Origin: Providencia rettgeri
Lineage (GTDB): Bacteria; Pseudomonadota; Gammaproteobacteria; Enterobacterales; Enterobacteriaceae
Direction of reading: 5' to 3'
Length of the DNA stretch: 64,000 nucleotides
NCBI RefSeq assembly: GCF_041075285.1
Contig: NZ_CP163512.1
Location: 2,356,001-2,420,000, forward strand
The translations under genes were made by a program, and so were the position numbers. A model generated the notes under the pieces. It was not told the origin of the DNA, ran no database searches, and was given only the letters and a program-made list of their open reading frames with translations. Below, one piece after another: positions 8,797-17,989 of this stretch; the stretch's first letter is position 1; each line of letters opens with the position of its first letter.

Positions 8797-10494
8797 ATGG
8801 AACATGAGTACGAAACCAAACGCCCTCTCTATATACCCTACGCTGGCCCAATTTTACTTGAATTCCCTTTATTGAATAAAGGAAGCGCCTTCACTGAAGA
8901 AGAGCGTGCTAACTTTAATCTGCATGGACTGTTACCTGAACAAGTTGAAACTATCGAAGAGCAAGTTGAGCGTGCTTATCGCCAATTAATAGATTTCAAA
9001 AGTGACATAGATAAGCACATTTACTTAAGAAATATTCAAGATACCAACGAGACTTTATTCTATCGCTTGATTGATGCCCACTTAACCGAAGTGATGCCAA
9101 TCATCTACACCCCAACGGTGGGTGAAGCGTGCGAACATTTCTCTGATATCTATCGTCGTGCCCGCGGTTTATTTATTTCTTATCCAAACCGTGAACACAT
9201 TGACGATATGCTACAAAACGCCACGAAACAAAACGTAAAAGTTATCGTTGTAACCGATGGTGAGCGTATTTTAGGTCTTGGTGACCAAGGTATTGGCGGA
9301 ATGGGCATTCCAATTGGTAAGTTATCGCTGTACACCGCATGTGGTGGTATCAGCCCTGCTTATACGTTACCAATTGTTATTGATGTGGGGACCAATAACC
9401 CACAACGCCTAAACGACCCACTGTATATGGGATGGCGTCATCCACGTATCACAGGCGACGAATACAACGAATTTATCGATGAGTTTGTGCAAGCGGTTAA
9501 ACGTCGCTGGCCAAATGTTTTACTGCAATTCGAAGACTTCGCACAAAAAAATGCGATGCCGTTATTAACCCGCTATCGTGATGAGCTGTGCTGCTTTAAT
9601 GATGACATTCAAGGCACTGCATCCGTGGCTTTAGGTAGCTTAATTGCCGCCAGCAATGCAGCGGGCAGTAAACTGAGTGACCAACGTGTGACTTTCTTAG
9701 GTGCAGGCTCCGCAGGTTGTGGTATTGCTGAGCAAATCATTGCCCAGATGAAATCCGAAGGGTTAAGCGATGAAGAAGCGCGTGCACGTATTTATATGGT
9801 TGACCGCTTTGGTTTATTAACGGATAAATTGCCTAATTTGCTCGATTTCCAAGCAAAATTAACGCAAAACAGCGCCAATTTAGCTAGCTGGGATGTAGAC
9901 AGCGACTCAATTTCTCTGCTGGATGTGGTTCGCAATGCCAAGCCAACCATTTTGATTGGTGTATCAGGTCAAGCGGGCTTATTCACGGAAGAGATCATCA
10001 AAGAGATGCACAAGCATTGTGAACGTCCGATTGTGATGCCATTGTCCAACCCAACCTCACGCGTTGAAGCTCGCCCAGAAGACATCATCAATTGGACTGA
10101 CGGAAAAGCGTTGGTAGCAACGGGAAGCCCATTTAGTCCTGTAACTTACAAGGAGCAAGTTTTCCCTATTGCCCAGTGCAACAACTCCTATATTTTCCCA
10201 GGTATTGGTTTAGGGGTTATCGCATCAGGTGCCAAACGTGTCACTGATGGCATGTTAATGGCCGCGAGTCGTGCATTAGCAAGTTGTTCACCATTGGCGA
10301 AAAACGGCGAAGGTGCTTTATTGCCACTGCTGTCTGATATCCAAGAAGTGTCTCGTATTATTGCAAAACAAGTCGCTAAAGAAGCGCAAATTCAAGGTGT
10401 GGCAACGGTCACATCTGACAGCGCATTAGATGAGGCGATTGAACGTAATTTTTGGAAACCGGAATACCGTAGCTATAAACGCACTTCATTCTAA
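8797..10494 (+). CDS. maeA: NAD-dependent malic enzyme
   Basis: Cytosolic enzyme that oxidatively decarboxylates malate to pyruvate, feeding gluconeogenesis and acetyl-CoA supply from C4 acids. The 565 residues match E. coli MaeA (SfcA) throughout. Visible motifs are the IYTPTVG segment, [15 protein letters not shown], the metal-site [18 protein letters not shown], and the Rossmann GAGSAGCG loop around residue 305. SNPTSRVEA and GSPF lie in the C-terminal part. It is monocistronic, ending in a terminator duplicated around the second copy of the three-hairpin element. Confidence 0.98.
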   Translation: MEHEYETKRPLYIPYAGPILLEFPLLNKGSAFTEEERANFNLHGLLPEQVETIEEQVERAYRQLIDFKSDIDKHIYLRNIQDTNETLFYRLIDAHLTEVMPIIYTPTVGEACEHFSDIYRRARGLFISYPNREHIDDMLQNATKQNVKVIVVTDGERILGLGDQGIGGMGIPIGKLSLYTACGGISPAYTLPIVIDVGTNNPQRLNDPLYMGWRHPRITGDEYNEFIDEFVQAVKRRWPNVLLQFEDFAQKNAMPLLTRYRDELCCFNDDIQGTASVALGSLIAASNAAGSKLSDQRVTFLGAGSAGCGIAEQIIAQMKSEGLSDEEARARIYMVDRFGLLTDKLPNLLDFQAKLTQNSANLASWDVDSDSISLLDVVRNAKPTILIGVSGQAGLFTEEIIKEMHKHCERPIVMPLSNPTSRVEARPEDIINWTDGKALVATGSPFSPVTYKEQVFPIAQCNNSYIFPGIGLGVIASGAKRVTDGMLMAASRALASCSPLAKNGEGALLPLLSDIQEVSRIIAKQVAKEAQIQGVATVTSDSALDEAIERNFWKPEYRSYKRTSF

Positions 10495-10513
10495 TTGATT
10501 GTTTTAATAGTAA

Positions 10514-10698
10514 AAGGCGCATAAGATTGCGCCTTGAGGTTGTTGACAAAGTGGGATAAAAGCGTGGTTTTTCCCACTTTGTGTTATCAGGCGAAAATCA
10601 ATATATTGATTTTCCTTGTTTATTTTCAAAACCTATCCAACCTGCCGCCAAACATGTTATGTTTGTCAGCAGTCTGAAGGCGCATAAGATTGCGCCTT
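10514..10698 (+). repeat. Terminator-flanked three-hairpin element, copy 2
   Basis: A 141-bp element (10536-10676) is bracketed by two identical 22-bp copies of the maeA terminator stem-loop (10514-10535 and 10677-10698). It shares long runs with copy 1 at 3252-3390: GTGGGATAAAAGCGTGG, CCCACTTTGTGTTATCAG, the GAAAATCAATATATTGATTT palindrome, ACCTATCCAACCTGC and CAGCAGTCTGA. The third hairpin has mismatches (GCCAAACATGTTATGTTTGTC). Exact duplication of an unrelated gene's terminator on both sides is what target-site duplication on insertion would give. Confidence 0.9.
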
Positions 10699-10705
10699 TT
10701 TTATT
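10677..10705 (+). terminator. maeA Rho-independent terminator (distal copy)
   Basis: AAGGCGCA/TGCGCCTT stem followed by six Ts (10697-10702). The proximal copy at 10514-10535 lacks the T-run, so transcription of maeA probably reads through the repeat element before stopping here. Confidence 0.88.
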
Positions 10706-10811
10706 AATTCGTTAATCCGAAAAACGAAAAAACAAGTTCGGACAACTGTAAATTGCGGTAACTGCTTAGCTTATTTAATATATCAATATAACGCAGAGAT
10801 AGGATATTGAA

Positions 10812-11711
10812 ATGGCTAACCCTTTAGAGACACAAACTTCCCATAAGACAAAATTTTCGATTTGGGCTATGGCACTTACCCTATTCATAATTGCCATCAA
10901 TATTACCGTGTATTTTTACCAGTTAATCTACGCCGCCCCCCTTGATTCCCAAGAGAATAACTTATTAATATTTGGTGCCAATGTTTATCAACTTTCCTTA
11001 ACGGGAGATTGGTGGCGTTATCCGATGAGTATGGTGTTACATTCAGGGGGCTTTCACCTTGCCCTAAACACCTTGGCATTATTTGTCATTGGCATCGAGT
11101 GTGAACGAACTTACGGTAAATTTAGGTACCTCGCGATCTACCTTTTCTCTGGTATTGGTGCGGCATTCTTTAGCGCTTATTGGCAATACAATGAAAGTAT
11201 TCGAGAAGCCGCCAACCGCGCATCAATCAGTTCATGGAATAGTTTATATCTCCCTGATAATACAGTTTATATTACCGTAAGCATTGGTGCTTCAGGTGCT
11301 ATTATGGGGCTTGCAGCGGCATCGGTTATTTATCTCTTAAAAGCCATCAATAATCCCAGTTTATCCATTACAGAAAAAAGCCAATTAAAACGCCCGCTGT
11401 ACAATATTATTGGGATGATTGCCTTAACTTTAGTCAATGGATTGCAATCTGGTATTGATAATGCGGCACATATCGGTGGTGCTATTTTAGGCGCGCTAAT
11501 TAGTGGTGCCTTTGTGATCGCACCGCAATCTACACCTTTGGCTAAACACCTTTCTAGTATATTAATTTCATTGATTGCAGCAGTATTACTTATATTCGCC
11601 TTGCATCAATATTCGTCCTCACAAGATGAAGATCTTAACGATGAACGTGTTTTTATTTACCAAGAGATGGAAAAAGAGCTAAACCACTTAAAAAAATGGG
11701 ATTTAGATTAG
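10812..11711 (+). CDS. aarA: Rhomboid intramembrane serine protease AarA
   Basis: Inner-membrane rhomboid protease. It closely resembles Providencia stuartii AarA (for example FGAN(V/I)YQLSLTGDWWRYP, ALFVIGIECER and ALTL(V/I)NGLQSG). P. stuartii AarA is known to remove an N-terminal extension from TatA and to be needed for release of a quorum-signalling molecule. The catalytic serine is S161 in GASG and the histidine H220 in NAAHIGG; N86 fits the oxyanion position. Six to seven membrane segments are apparent. At 299 residues it is longer than the 281-residue P. stuartii protein as I recall it, mainly through extra residues around 128-145 in the loop before the serine. It stands alone between maeA and the mur cluster. 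Confidence 0.93.
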   Translation: MANPLETQTSHKTKFSIWAMALTLFIIAINITVYFYQLIYAAPLDSQENNLLIFGANVYQLSLTGDWWRYPMSMVLHSGGFHLALNTLALFVIGIECERTYGKFRYLAIYLFSGIGAAFFSAYWQYNESIREAANRASISSWNSLYLPDNTVYITVSIGASGAIMGLAAASVIYLLKAINNPSLSITEKSQLKRPLYNIIGMIALTLVNGLQSGIDNAAHIGGAILGALISGAFVIAPQSTPLAKHLSSILISLIAAVLLIFALHQYSSSQDEDLNDERVFIYQEMEKELNHLKKWDLD

Positions 11712-11720
11712 CGAGAGCGA

Positions 11721-11759
11721 GATAGCCCTATGATTAATACCGTTAATATAGGGCTATCA
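11721..11759. terminator. Shared hairpin between aarA and the leftward mur cluster
   Basis: An 11-bp perfect stem, GATAGCCCTAT (11721-11731) and ATAGGGCTATC (11749-11759), lies between two convergent genes. The loop is 17 bases. There is no long T-run in either direction, so termination strength is uncertain. Confidence 0.6.
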
Positions 11760-11761
11760 GT

Positions 11762-12544
11762 TTAAAATGAAAATAAATTCAGTGTCATCATAACGGCACT
11801 ACAGGTGATCAGTAGCAGAGTGATATATTGGAATGTACGCTCTGACAGATGGACCAGTAAATACTTCGCTACGGGCATCACAATTAATGCCCCAGCACAT
11901 AAGATAAGTGCTAGTTTTAAATCGGTATAACCATCCTGTGCATAAGCCAGCGCCGATGATCCTGATAATACCGTTGTAACAAAAATCGATGTCCCTATCG
12001 CCTGCTTAATATTCAATTGCATATAGCGCAGCAACATTGGCAAGACAACCACACCACCGCCAACCCCTGTAGCGCCTAGAACTACCCCCGCTAACACTGC
12101 GGGAAGCGCCATAGATTTCAATTGGGTCGGTTGAACCATTCTTTTTTTTATAGGTACAGCAAAAAACATTCGCTGAACAAATAAATAAAGAGAGAAAATA
12201 ATTGCTGCTGCAACGAGCAGGTTGATCCCCCATTCGACTTGTTTTTCGTATCCCGCAAGTCCCCCCAGCCAAGTGACCAATAAGCTAGCTAAAAACGTAC
12301 TGGGTAACATAATTGCCAATACAATCATTGCCCCTTTGAATGGAATATTCCCGAGACGAAAGTGCATATACGAAGAGGAAATTTTCATCAACATCGACAA
12401 AAAGTTTGCCGTTGCCACCGCAGCTAACGCATTTAAACCAAAAAAGTAAGTGAGTATCGGTAAGACGATCACCCCGCCGCCAACACCCGTAGTGCTAATA
12501 ATCAGCCCGATCACCGCGCCGATGGCTAACTCCGTTAAAATCAT
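11762..12544 (-). CDS. TauE/SafE (DUF81) family permease in the mur cluster
   Basis: Inner-membrane protein of 260 residues with about eight hydrophobic segments and the internal duplication typical of the family: GVGGGVIVLPIL in the first half and GVGGGVVVLPML in the second. Characterised members export sulfite or organic acids. Its ATG overlaps the stop of the RpiR gene by one base, making it the last gene of murQ-PTS-rpiR-tauE. MurQ releases D-lactate when it cleaves MurNAc-6-phosphate, so export of D-lactate is an attractive but untested role; that is inference from position only. Confidence 0.85.
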   Translation of the reverse strand: MILTELAIGAVIGLIISTTGVGGGVIVLPILTYFFGLNALAAVATANFLSMLMKISSSYMHFRLGNIPFKGAMIVLAIMLPSTFLASLLVTWLGGLAGYEKQVEWGINLLVAAAIIFSLYLFVQRMFFAVPIKKRMVQPTQLKSMALPAVLAGVVLGATGVGGGVVVLPMLLRYMQLNIKQAIGTSIFVTTVLSGSSALAYAQDGYTDLKLALILCAGALIVMPVAKYLLVHLSERTFQYITLLLITCSAVMMTLNLFSF

Positions 12545-13389
12545 TAATTTTTGCCTTGTATCAGGGCTCGCCGCCCTTTTTGCAGTGCTGCATCGGCGTC
12601 ACTACCTGCGAGTGTGAGATATTTAAAAAAAAGCGTATCGAACGTCACCATCTGCAGAACTTGCGGGGTAATAACCCCAAGTTGCGTGTGCTGTTCATCA
12701 TAAAAATACGGTAAAGTGAAATCTGCCAATTTTGTCGCGTCATCCTGCCCAAAACGGCATAAGGCGACTGTAGAACAACCTGCTTCTTTTGCAGCACGGA
12801 TCATACTATTGATTTCTTGCGTATTTCCGCGGGCAGTGACTGCAATCGCAAAATCATCAGCCCCTAAATTCGCAGAGTAACTGAGCTGCACATGCAGATC
12901 ATAGCTAAATAAGGTGTGTTTATTTACTCGGATCAGTTTGTGGAAAATATCACTGGCTACTATCGCTGAAGAGCCAATACCAAATAATACAATACGCTTG
13001 GCATTGACCATACGCTTAGCCACCTCATCAACCATTGATGGCTCTAATAGTTCAAGGGATTTTTCAATTGCCGAAATAAACATTTGTCCTGTTTTGGCAA
13101 TAATCTGTGCAGTGTCATCACTACGACTCAAATTACCATACAGGCTTTCTGCTTTATGTTGCTTCTCATCAGAGAGATAATCCACCTTAAATTCAGGATA
13201 GCCACGGTAACCCATTTGGCGTGAAAAGCGAATAACAGACGCGCTACTAACACCAGCTGCTTGTGCGAGTTCAGCCGCATTCATGGCAATTAAGCTTTCG
13301 CGATTATCAAGTAAGAATTTCGCGATCCGCTGTTCTGTGCCTTTACCTCTTGTCTGTAAGCTTTCCAGTTTTACCGTCAGTGTCGACAT
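12544..13389 (-). CDS. RpiR-family transcriptional regulator (MurR-like)
   Basis: 281-residue regulator with an N-terminal RpiR helix-turn-helix (residues 1-77, including AAGVSSASVIRFSRQMG) and a C-terminal SIS sugar-phosphate binding domain (about residues 125-255, with LFGIGSSA). In E. coli the related MurR represses murQP and is induced by MurNAc-6-phosphate. Here the gene lies inside the murQ-PTS operon rather than divergent from it, giving autoregulation. The TGAAAT/ATTTCA palindromes at 15763-15838 and 16673-16714 are the obvious operator candidates. Confidence 0.9.
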   Translation of the reverse strand: MSTLTVKLESLQTRGKGTEQRIAKFLLDNRESLIAMNAAELAQAAGVSSASVIRFSRQMGYRGYPEFKVDYLSDEKQHKAESLYGNLSRSDDTAQIIAKTGQMFISAIEKSLELLEPSMVDEVAKRMVNAKRIVLFGIGSSAIVASDIFHKLIRVNKHTLFSYDLHVQLSYSANLGADDFAIAVTARGNTQEINSMIRAAKEAGCSTVALCRFGQDDATKLADFTLPYFYDEQHTQLGVITPQVLQMVTFDTLFFKYLTLAGSDADAALQKGRRALIQGKN

Positions 13390-13406
13390 GGCTGTTCCTT
13401 ATTTCA

Positions 13407-14768
13407 TTATTTTTCAGGATCGGTGAAGCCTATTATCATACTGGCAATGAATCCGACAATCCATGCACCTGCAACGGCAATAAGAAAATCAAGGATTTGG
13501 CCATCACCCACCAATGGGAGCAACGATAGCCCAGCAGTGCCAAATGGGATGATGATCCCCACATGGAAAAATGCCATTAATGCCCCACCGGCTGCACCAC
13601 CAATACAACCCGCAATGAAAGGTTTACCCAGTGGCAATGACACACCGAATAACAACGGCTCACCTACACCAAAGATCCCCACTGGTAACGCACCGACTAA
13701 GGTTTTTTTCAAGCGCGGATTTTTGGTTTTTAAGAATACCCAGAAACAGGAACCCACCTGCCCCATACCGCCCATGGCTAAGATAGGAAATAAATAATTT
13801 AAACCAAAGGTTTGTAAGATTTCTGCGTGGATTGGAATTAAGCCTTGGTGTAACCCTGTTAACAATAAGAACAAGAAACTCCCCCCTAAGATCCCCCCCG
13901 TTGCTACCGCACCACCACCACTATTTAATAACGCAACAGAGACTCCTTGGGCCAAAATTTGATTTAAATAATGTCCCGCAGGTTGGAATACAACAATCGC
14001 GACCATCGCTGACACTAAAATGGTCACAAATGGCGTCACAATCAGGTCTAAGCTCTCTTTAATGATACTTCTAAACCACACTTCAAATTTGGAGGAGAAC
14101 ACTACCACCATCAAGACCGCAAAAATCCCGCCGCTATTTGGCACTAATTTTGCACCAAATAAGGTGATATCAGCTAACCCTGGCATTGACAACAAGCCTG
14201 CCATGACCGCACCAATCGATGTGGATGCGCCTAACTCTTTTGCCGTATTAACCCCAATCATAATAGAAAGGTAAGCAAACACGGCACTACCAATGAGCTT
14301 CAATAATTTGAAGAGCTCTGGGAACTGCTCAACCACACCAGGTGCAACTAAACGGACGATATTAATCAGCCCCATAATCAGACCACAGCCAATGAGCGCA
14401 GGAATGGTTGGTACAAAAATTGCGGCTAACGTATTAAGGGTACGACGAATTGAGAAACCTTTTTTTTCCACAGGCGCTGAATTTTCGTTCCTTGTTGTTC
14501 CACTGCCTTGCATCCGCTTATTCATGACGGAAAATACTTTTGCAGCGGTTCCCATACCGACAATCACTTGCTGTTGTTCACCATTAAAAATAACGCCTTT
14601 CACCCCATCAATTTGCTTTAAAGCTTCGGCATCAAATTTTTCATTATCTTTTAATACTAAACGGATACGGGTCATACAATGAGTTAATGTTGCCACGTTC
14701 TCAAAGCCGCCTGCATATTTTTCTATTTCTCTGGCGAGTACTTCCAGATGCTCTATTTTATTAGCCAT
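13407..14768 (-). CDS. murP: PTS EIIBC component, MurNAc-type (MurP-like)
   Basis: Inner-membrane sugar phosphotransferase permease of 453 residues. The EIIB domain is residues 1-85 with the phosphorylated cysteine C31 (THCMTRIRL). The EIIC domain spans about 105-453, with ten hydrophobic segments and the GEPLLFGVSLPL sugar-site motif. No EIIA is fused, as in E. coli MurP, which borrows the glucose EIIA. It lies between murQ and the RpiR gene, so import and phosphorylation of N-acetylmuramic acid is the most likely role. Specificity is inferred from the neighbours, since identity with E. coli MurP is only moderate. Confidence 0.88.
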   Translation of the reverse strand: MANKIEHLEVLAREIEKYAGGFENVATLTHCMTRIRLVLKDNEKFDAEALKQIDGVKGVIFNGEQQQVIVGMGTAAKVFSVMNKRMQGSGTTRNENSAPVEKKGFSIRRTLNTLAAIFVPTIPALIGCGLIMGLINIVRLVAPGVVEQFPELFKLLKLIGSAVFAYLSIMIGVNTAKELGASTSIGAVMAGLLSMPGLADITLFGAKLVPNSGGIFAVLMVVVFSSKFEVWFRSIIKESLDLIVTPFVTILVSAMVAIVVFQPAGHYLNQILAQGVSVALLNSGGGAVATGGILGGSFLFLLLTGLHQGLIPIHAEILQTFGLNYLFPILAMGGMGQVGSCFWVFLKTKNPRLKKTLVGALPVGIFGVGEPLLFGVSLPLGKPFIAGCIGGAAGGALMAFFHVGIIIPFGTAGLSLLPLVGDGQILDFLIAVAGAWIVGFIASMIIGFTDPEK

Positions 14769-14828
14769 ATCATTCCCCTAATGTTGGCGACGCTATTGCG
14801 TTAACTCACCCACATTGTTTACCCTAGA

Positions 14829-15746
14829 TTAACGGCAAGTCGCTAACAAGCTATCCAATGTGGTATTTGGATGTTGTAGAACCAGCTCCGTTGCTTGCTG
14901 TGCATTAATTTGTAACTCATACATCAAAATGGCACGCCGTGGATGGTATTCCACTTGCGCTAATAATTGTGCTGCGGCGTCAATTTCAATACCGCAAACC
15001 TCACTGACAATACGTTCTGCTCGGCGCAATAACTTATAATTACTAGCGACAACATCAATCATTAAATTAGTGTGAATGCGACCTAGACGTGCCATTACAC
15101 AAGTACTTAGCATCCCCAAAATCATTTTCTGTGCCGTACCACTTTTCATTCGTGTCGAGCCCGATAACACTTCAGGCCCAACGTCAGGGGCAATGGCCAA
15201 TTTCGCCGCATCACTAATCAGCCCATGACCGCGCGTAGTGATCGCGACGGTTAACGCTCCGATTTCATTGGCATACTCAATGCCAGCAAGCGTAAACGGC
15301 GTTCGCCCACTTGCCGCGATCCCGACAACCACATCTTTGGAGCACAACTGGCGATTTTTCAATTCATTAACGGCGGCTTCTAATGAGTCTTCAATATTTT
15401 CAACCGCTTTTAGCATGGCATCTTGACCACCAGCAATAATGGATTGGACCAATTCAGGGGATGTACCAAACGTAGGTGGACACTCGGCACTATCGAGCAC
15501 CGCCAAACGACCGGAGGTACCTGCACCAATATAAAATAGCCGTCCACCTTGTTTCATACACTGTGCGATGGCATCAACCGCCACAGCAATACTCGGTAAA
15601 ACCTGTTGAATAGCCCCAGCAACTGTTGCATCTGCTTGGTTAATCGCGGTGACCATCGACAATGTCTCCAGCCGTGAAAACTGTAATGTTTCATGGTTGA
15701 ACTCATTTTGTAGACAGTCATTCAGTGTATTTTCCGTTAGAGACAT
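14829..15746 (-). CDS. murQ: N-acetylmuramic acid 6-phosphate etherase
   Basis: Cytosolic SIS-domain lyase that cleaves the lactyl ether of MurNAc-6-phosphate to GlcNAc-6-phosphate and D-lactate during cell-wall recycling or MurNAc use. The 305-residue length and motifs are standard: GGRLFYIGAGTSGRLAVLDSAE around residues 65-86, GIAASGRTPF, and GPEVLSGSTRMKSGTAQK. It heads murQ-PTS-rpiR-tauE, all read leftward with a 60-bp gap to the PTS gene. Three spaced palindromes lie just upstream. Confidence 0.96.
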   Translation of the reverse strand: MSLTENTLNDCLQNEFNHETLQFSRLETLSMVTAINQADATVAGAIQQVLPSIAVAVDAIAQCMKQGGRLFYIGAGTSGRLAVLDSAECPPTFGTSPELVQSIIAGGQDAMLKAVENIEDSLEAAVNELKNRQLCSKDVVVGIAASGRTPFTLAGIEYANEIGALTVAITTRGHGLISDAAKLAIAPDVGPEVLSGSTRMKSGTAQKMILGMLSTCVMARLGRIHTNLMIDVVASNYKLLRRAERIVSEVCGIEIDAAAQLLAQVEYHPRRAILMYELQINAQQATELVLQHPNTTLDSLLATCR

Positions 15747-15762
15747 TAAATCGCCCTTTTAT

Positions 15763-15838
15763 TGAAATTATATTTCATTAAAAATTACTACATATGAATT
15801 TAAATTTCAAACCAATTCGTGATAAATGAATCATTTCA
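15763..15838. promoter_or_regulatory. Three phased TGAA/TTTCA palindromes upstream of murQ
   Basis: TGAAATTATATTTCA (15763-15777), TGAATTTAAATTTCA (15794-15808) and TGAATCATTTCA (15827-15838) have centres about 31 bp apart, three helical turns. A similar pair occurs before the CBM9-like gene (16673-16714). The spacing and symmetry suit binding by the SIS-domain RpiR regulator encoded in the operon. Assignment to that regulator is inference. Confidence 0.7.
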
Positions 15839-15915
15839 TCAGCGAACATGATCGTTCTCACAGTTCATTCAAAGAAAATCAGGTGGTTGCCGGCCATTAA
15901 AGACCGGCTAGCGAG

Positions 15916-16608
15916 TTACTTAACGAATTTGCAGGTACCAAAAGCTGATGGGATATGGAAATCTGGTTTCACAGAATCAGGCTTAACCCAACTGATCCAT
16001 TTACGGACTTGCTTTTCTTCGCCCGCACTAAATTCACCACGTAAAATAGCGCACATGAGTGTCTGCTGGTCTTTGTCTTGCCACAGGTTTAAACGCGTGA
16101 ATTCATCCAGATCGATTTTCCCTGTTACTACATAACCATTTGGGGTCATTTCACCAACTGTTTGCAGGGTTTCCCAGTTCCAGCTTGGATCAACTTCACG
16201 ATAATAATTGGCTTTTGCATCGAAGGTACGCCCTTTCCCATCCATTTCTGCGGTATAGTAAGGCTTAAGTTCGGGACTGGTGGCGAAAAACAACTCTACA
16301 CGATCAGAATCTAACACGGCTTGGTCTTTATCAACGTTATCACCTAGCTGAACGTCTTTGTCATCGGCAATAAAACGAAAATAAAGTGCTTCATCACTCC
16401 AAAGTGCGCGGAAATCTGTTTTTGGTGGCGTTTCTTTTTCCCACGGATAAATAAAATCAGTTAGCACTTCAGCTTGCTGCCAAACCGCTTCATTTTTTGC
16501 ATCATTTAATGATTTTAATTGGTCAGTATGTTTAATCTGGTACTCTTTTGCCGCAACACTCGCAGTGATAAGCATTGCGCTAGCTGCAAATAATGTGGTT
16601 AGTTTCAT
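15916..16608 (-). CDS. Exported CBM9-like carbohydrate-binding protein
   Basis: 230-residue protein with a clear signal peptide (about 20 residues, ending ITASVAAKE), so it should be periplasmic. The body resembles the carbohydrate-binding family 9-like fold: FRALWSDEALYFRF, an acidic patch DKDVQLGDNVDKD, DSDRVELFF, and a closing WISWVKPD. I see no catalytic motif. It lies upstream of murQ on the same strand, separated by 169 bp with operator-like palindromes, and carries its own pair of such palindromes. A role in binding a muropeptide or amino-sugar ligand before import is plausible; this is inferred from context. Confidence 0.82.
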   Translation of the reverse strand: MKLTTLFAASAMLITASVAAKEYQIKHTDQLKSLNDAKNEAVWQQAEVLTDFIYPWEKETPPKTDFRALWSDEALYFRFIADDKDVQLGDNVDKDQAVLDSDRVELFFATSPELKPYYTAEMDGKGRTFDAKANYYREVDPSWNWETLQTVGEMTPNGYVVTGKIDLDEFTRLNLWQDKDQQTLMCAILRGEFSAGEEKQVRKWISWVKPDSVKPDFHIPSAFGTCKFVK

Positions 16609-16672
16609 ATTTCCCTCACGTATCCAATTCTCATCTTTATTTTATGGGCTGATGGCTTTCACCGAAAAAGAA

Positions 16673-16714
16673 ATGAAATTTCATCAATCAAACAAAATAT
16701 AGAATTAAAATTTC
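16673..16714. promoter_or_regulatory. Two palindromes upstream of the CBM9-like gene
   Basis: ATGAAATTTCAT (16673-16684) and GAATTAAAATTTC (16702-16714) have centres about 30 bp apart and match the half-sites before murQ. They suggest that the CBM9-like gene and murQ share one regulator. Confidence 0.65.
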
Positions 16715-16917
16715 AAAATAAATAGCCAATTGCGATAAAAAATGACGCTCTGTGAGGCAACTCACTTTTTGTCCCCTCTTCACACTCCAATTTTTCATCT
16801 AATATCTGATTAATTTTAAATCAATTATCAGGCTTAATAGCAGTCAACTTTAAATCCCCCCTCAACATTGACATGACTTTACGTTGAGCGACTTGCGTCA
16901 CTAATTTAAGTCAAGTA

Positions 16918-17217
16918 GCCTAGAGGCTGTTTATCTTTGCTGCTGATTTTTACAGCGATAAAAAGGTCAAAAAACAATCCAAAAAATGGATAAATGTGTC
17001 CGTCGTACTGACTGGCGACGATTTGAATCAACTATTGTCACTAAACGCTGTCCATGAGTTCGATTAAAGCGCGTTGCTCTCATTTGATGCTACGTTGAGA
17101 GGCTGCTACGTTGAGAGGCTGTTGCCAAGTTCGCTAGGTAGAGAACCTCTCGCCTTGCCTAAAATGGCTTTAATTCGAATAAAAATTGACCATCAAAGAT
17201 AAACAGACCCTAGAAGC
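16918..17217 (+). repeat. MITE-like dispersed repeat, fullest copy (about 300 bp)
   Basis: The ends are inverted repeats: the left end reads CTAGAGGCTGTTTATCTTTG (16920-16939) and the right end is the inverted form CAAAGATAAACAGACCCTAG (17194-17213), so CTAG bounds both sides. There is no coding capacity. Inside is a 16-bp tandem repeat GCTACGTTGAGAGGCT (17089-17104 and 17105-17120). The right half is shared with 20178-20265 and, inverted, 32099-32203. The left end recurs exactly at 997-1023. Such structure fits a miniature inverted-repeat element mobilised by a transposase encoded elsewhere. The rest of 16609-17271 holds only the CBM9 gene's promoter side and the sanA leader. Confidence 0.8.
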
Positions 17218-17268
17218 GGGTCTACTGGGCTAATACTTTCATATTATGATTTTTATTTTCAAGGCTAG

Positions 17269-17976
<708 letters not shown>

Positions 17977-17989
17977 CAAATAGGCTTTT

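Noticed and set aside
13423..13797. 124-codon ORF antisense to the PTS gene
   Set aside because: Proline- and asparagine-rich translation typical of the reverse of a glycine- and leucine-rich membrane protein.
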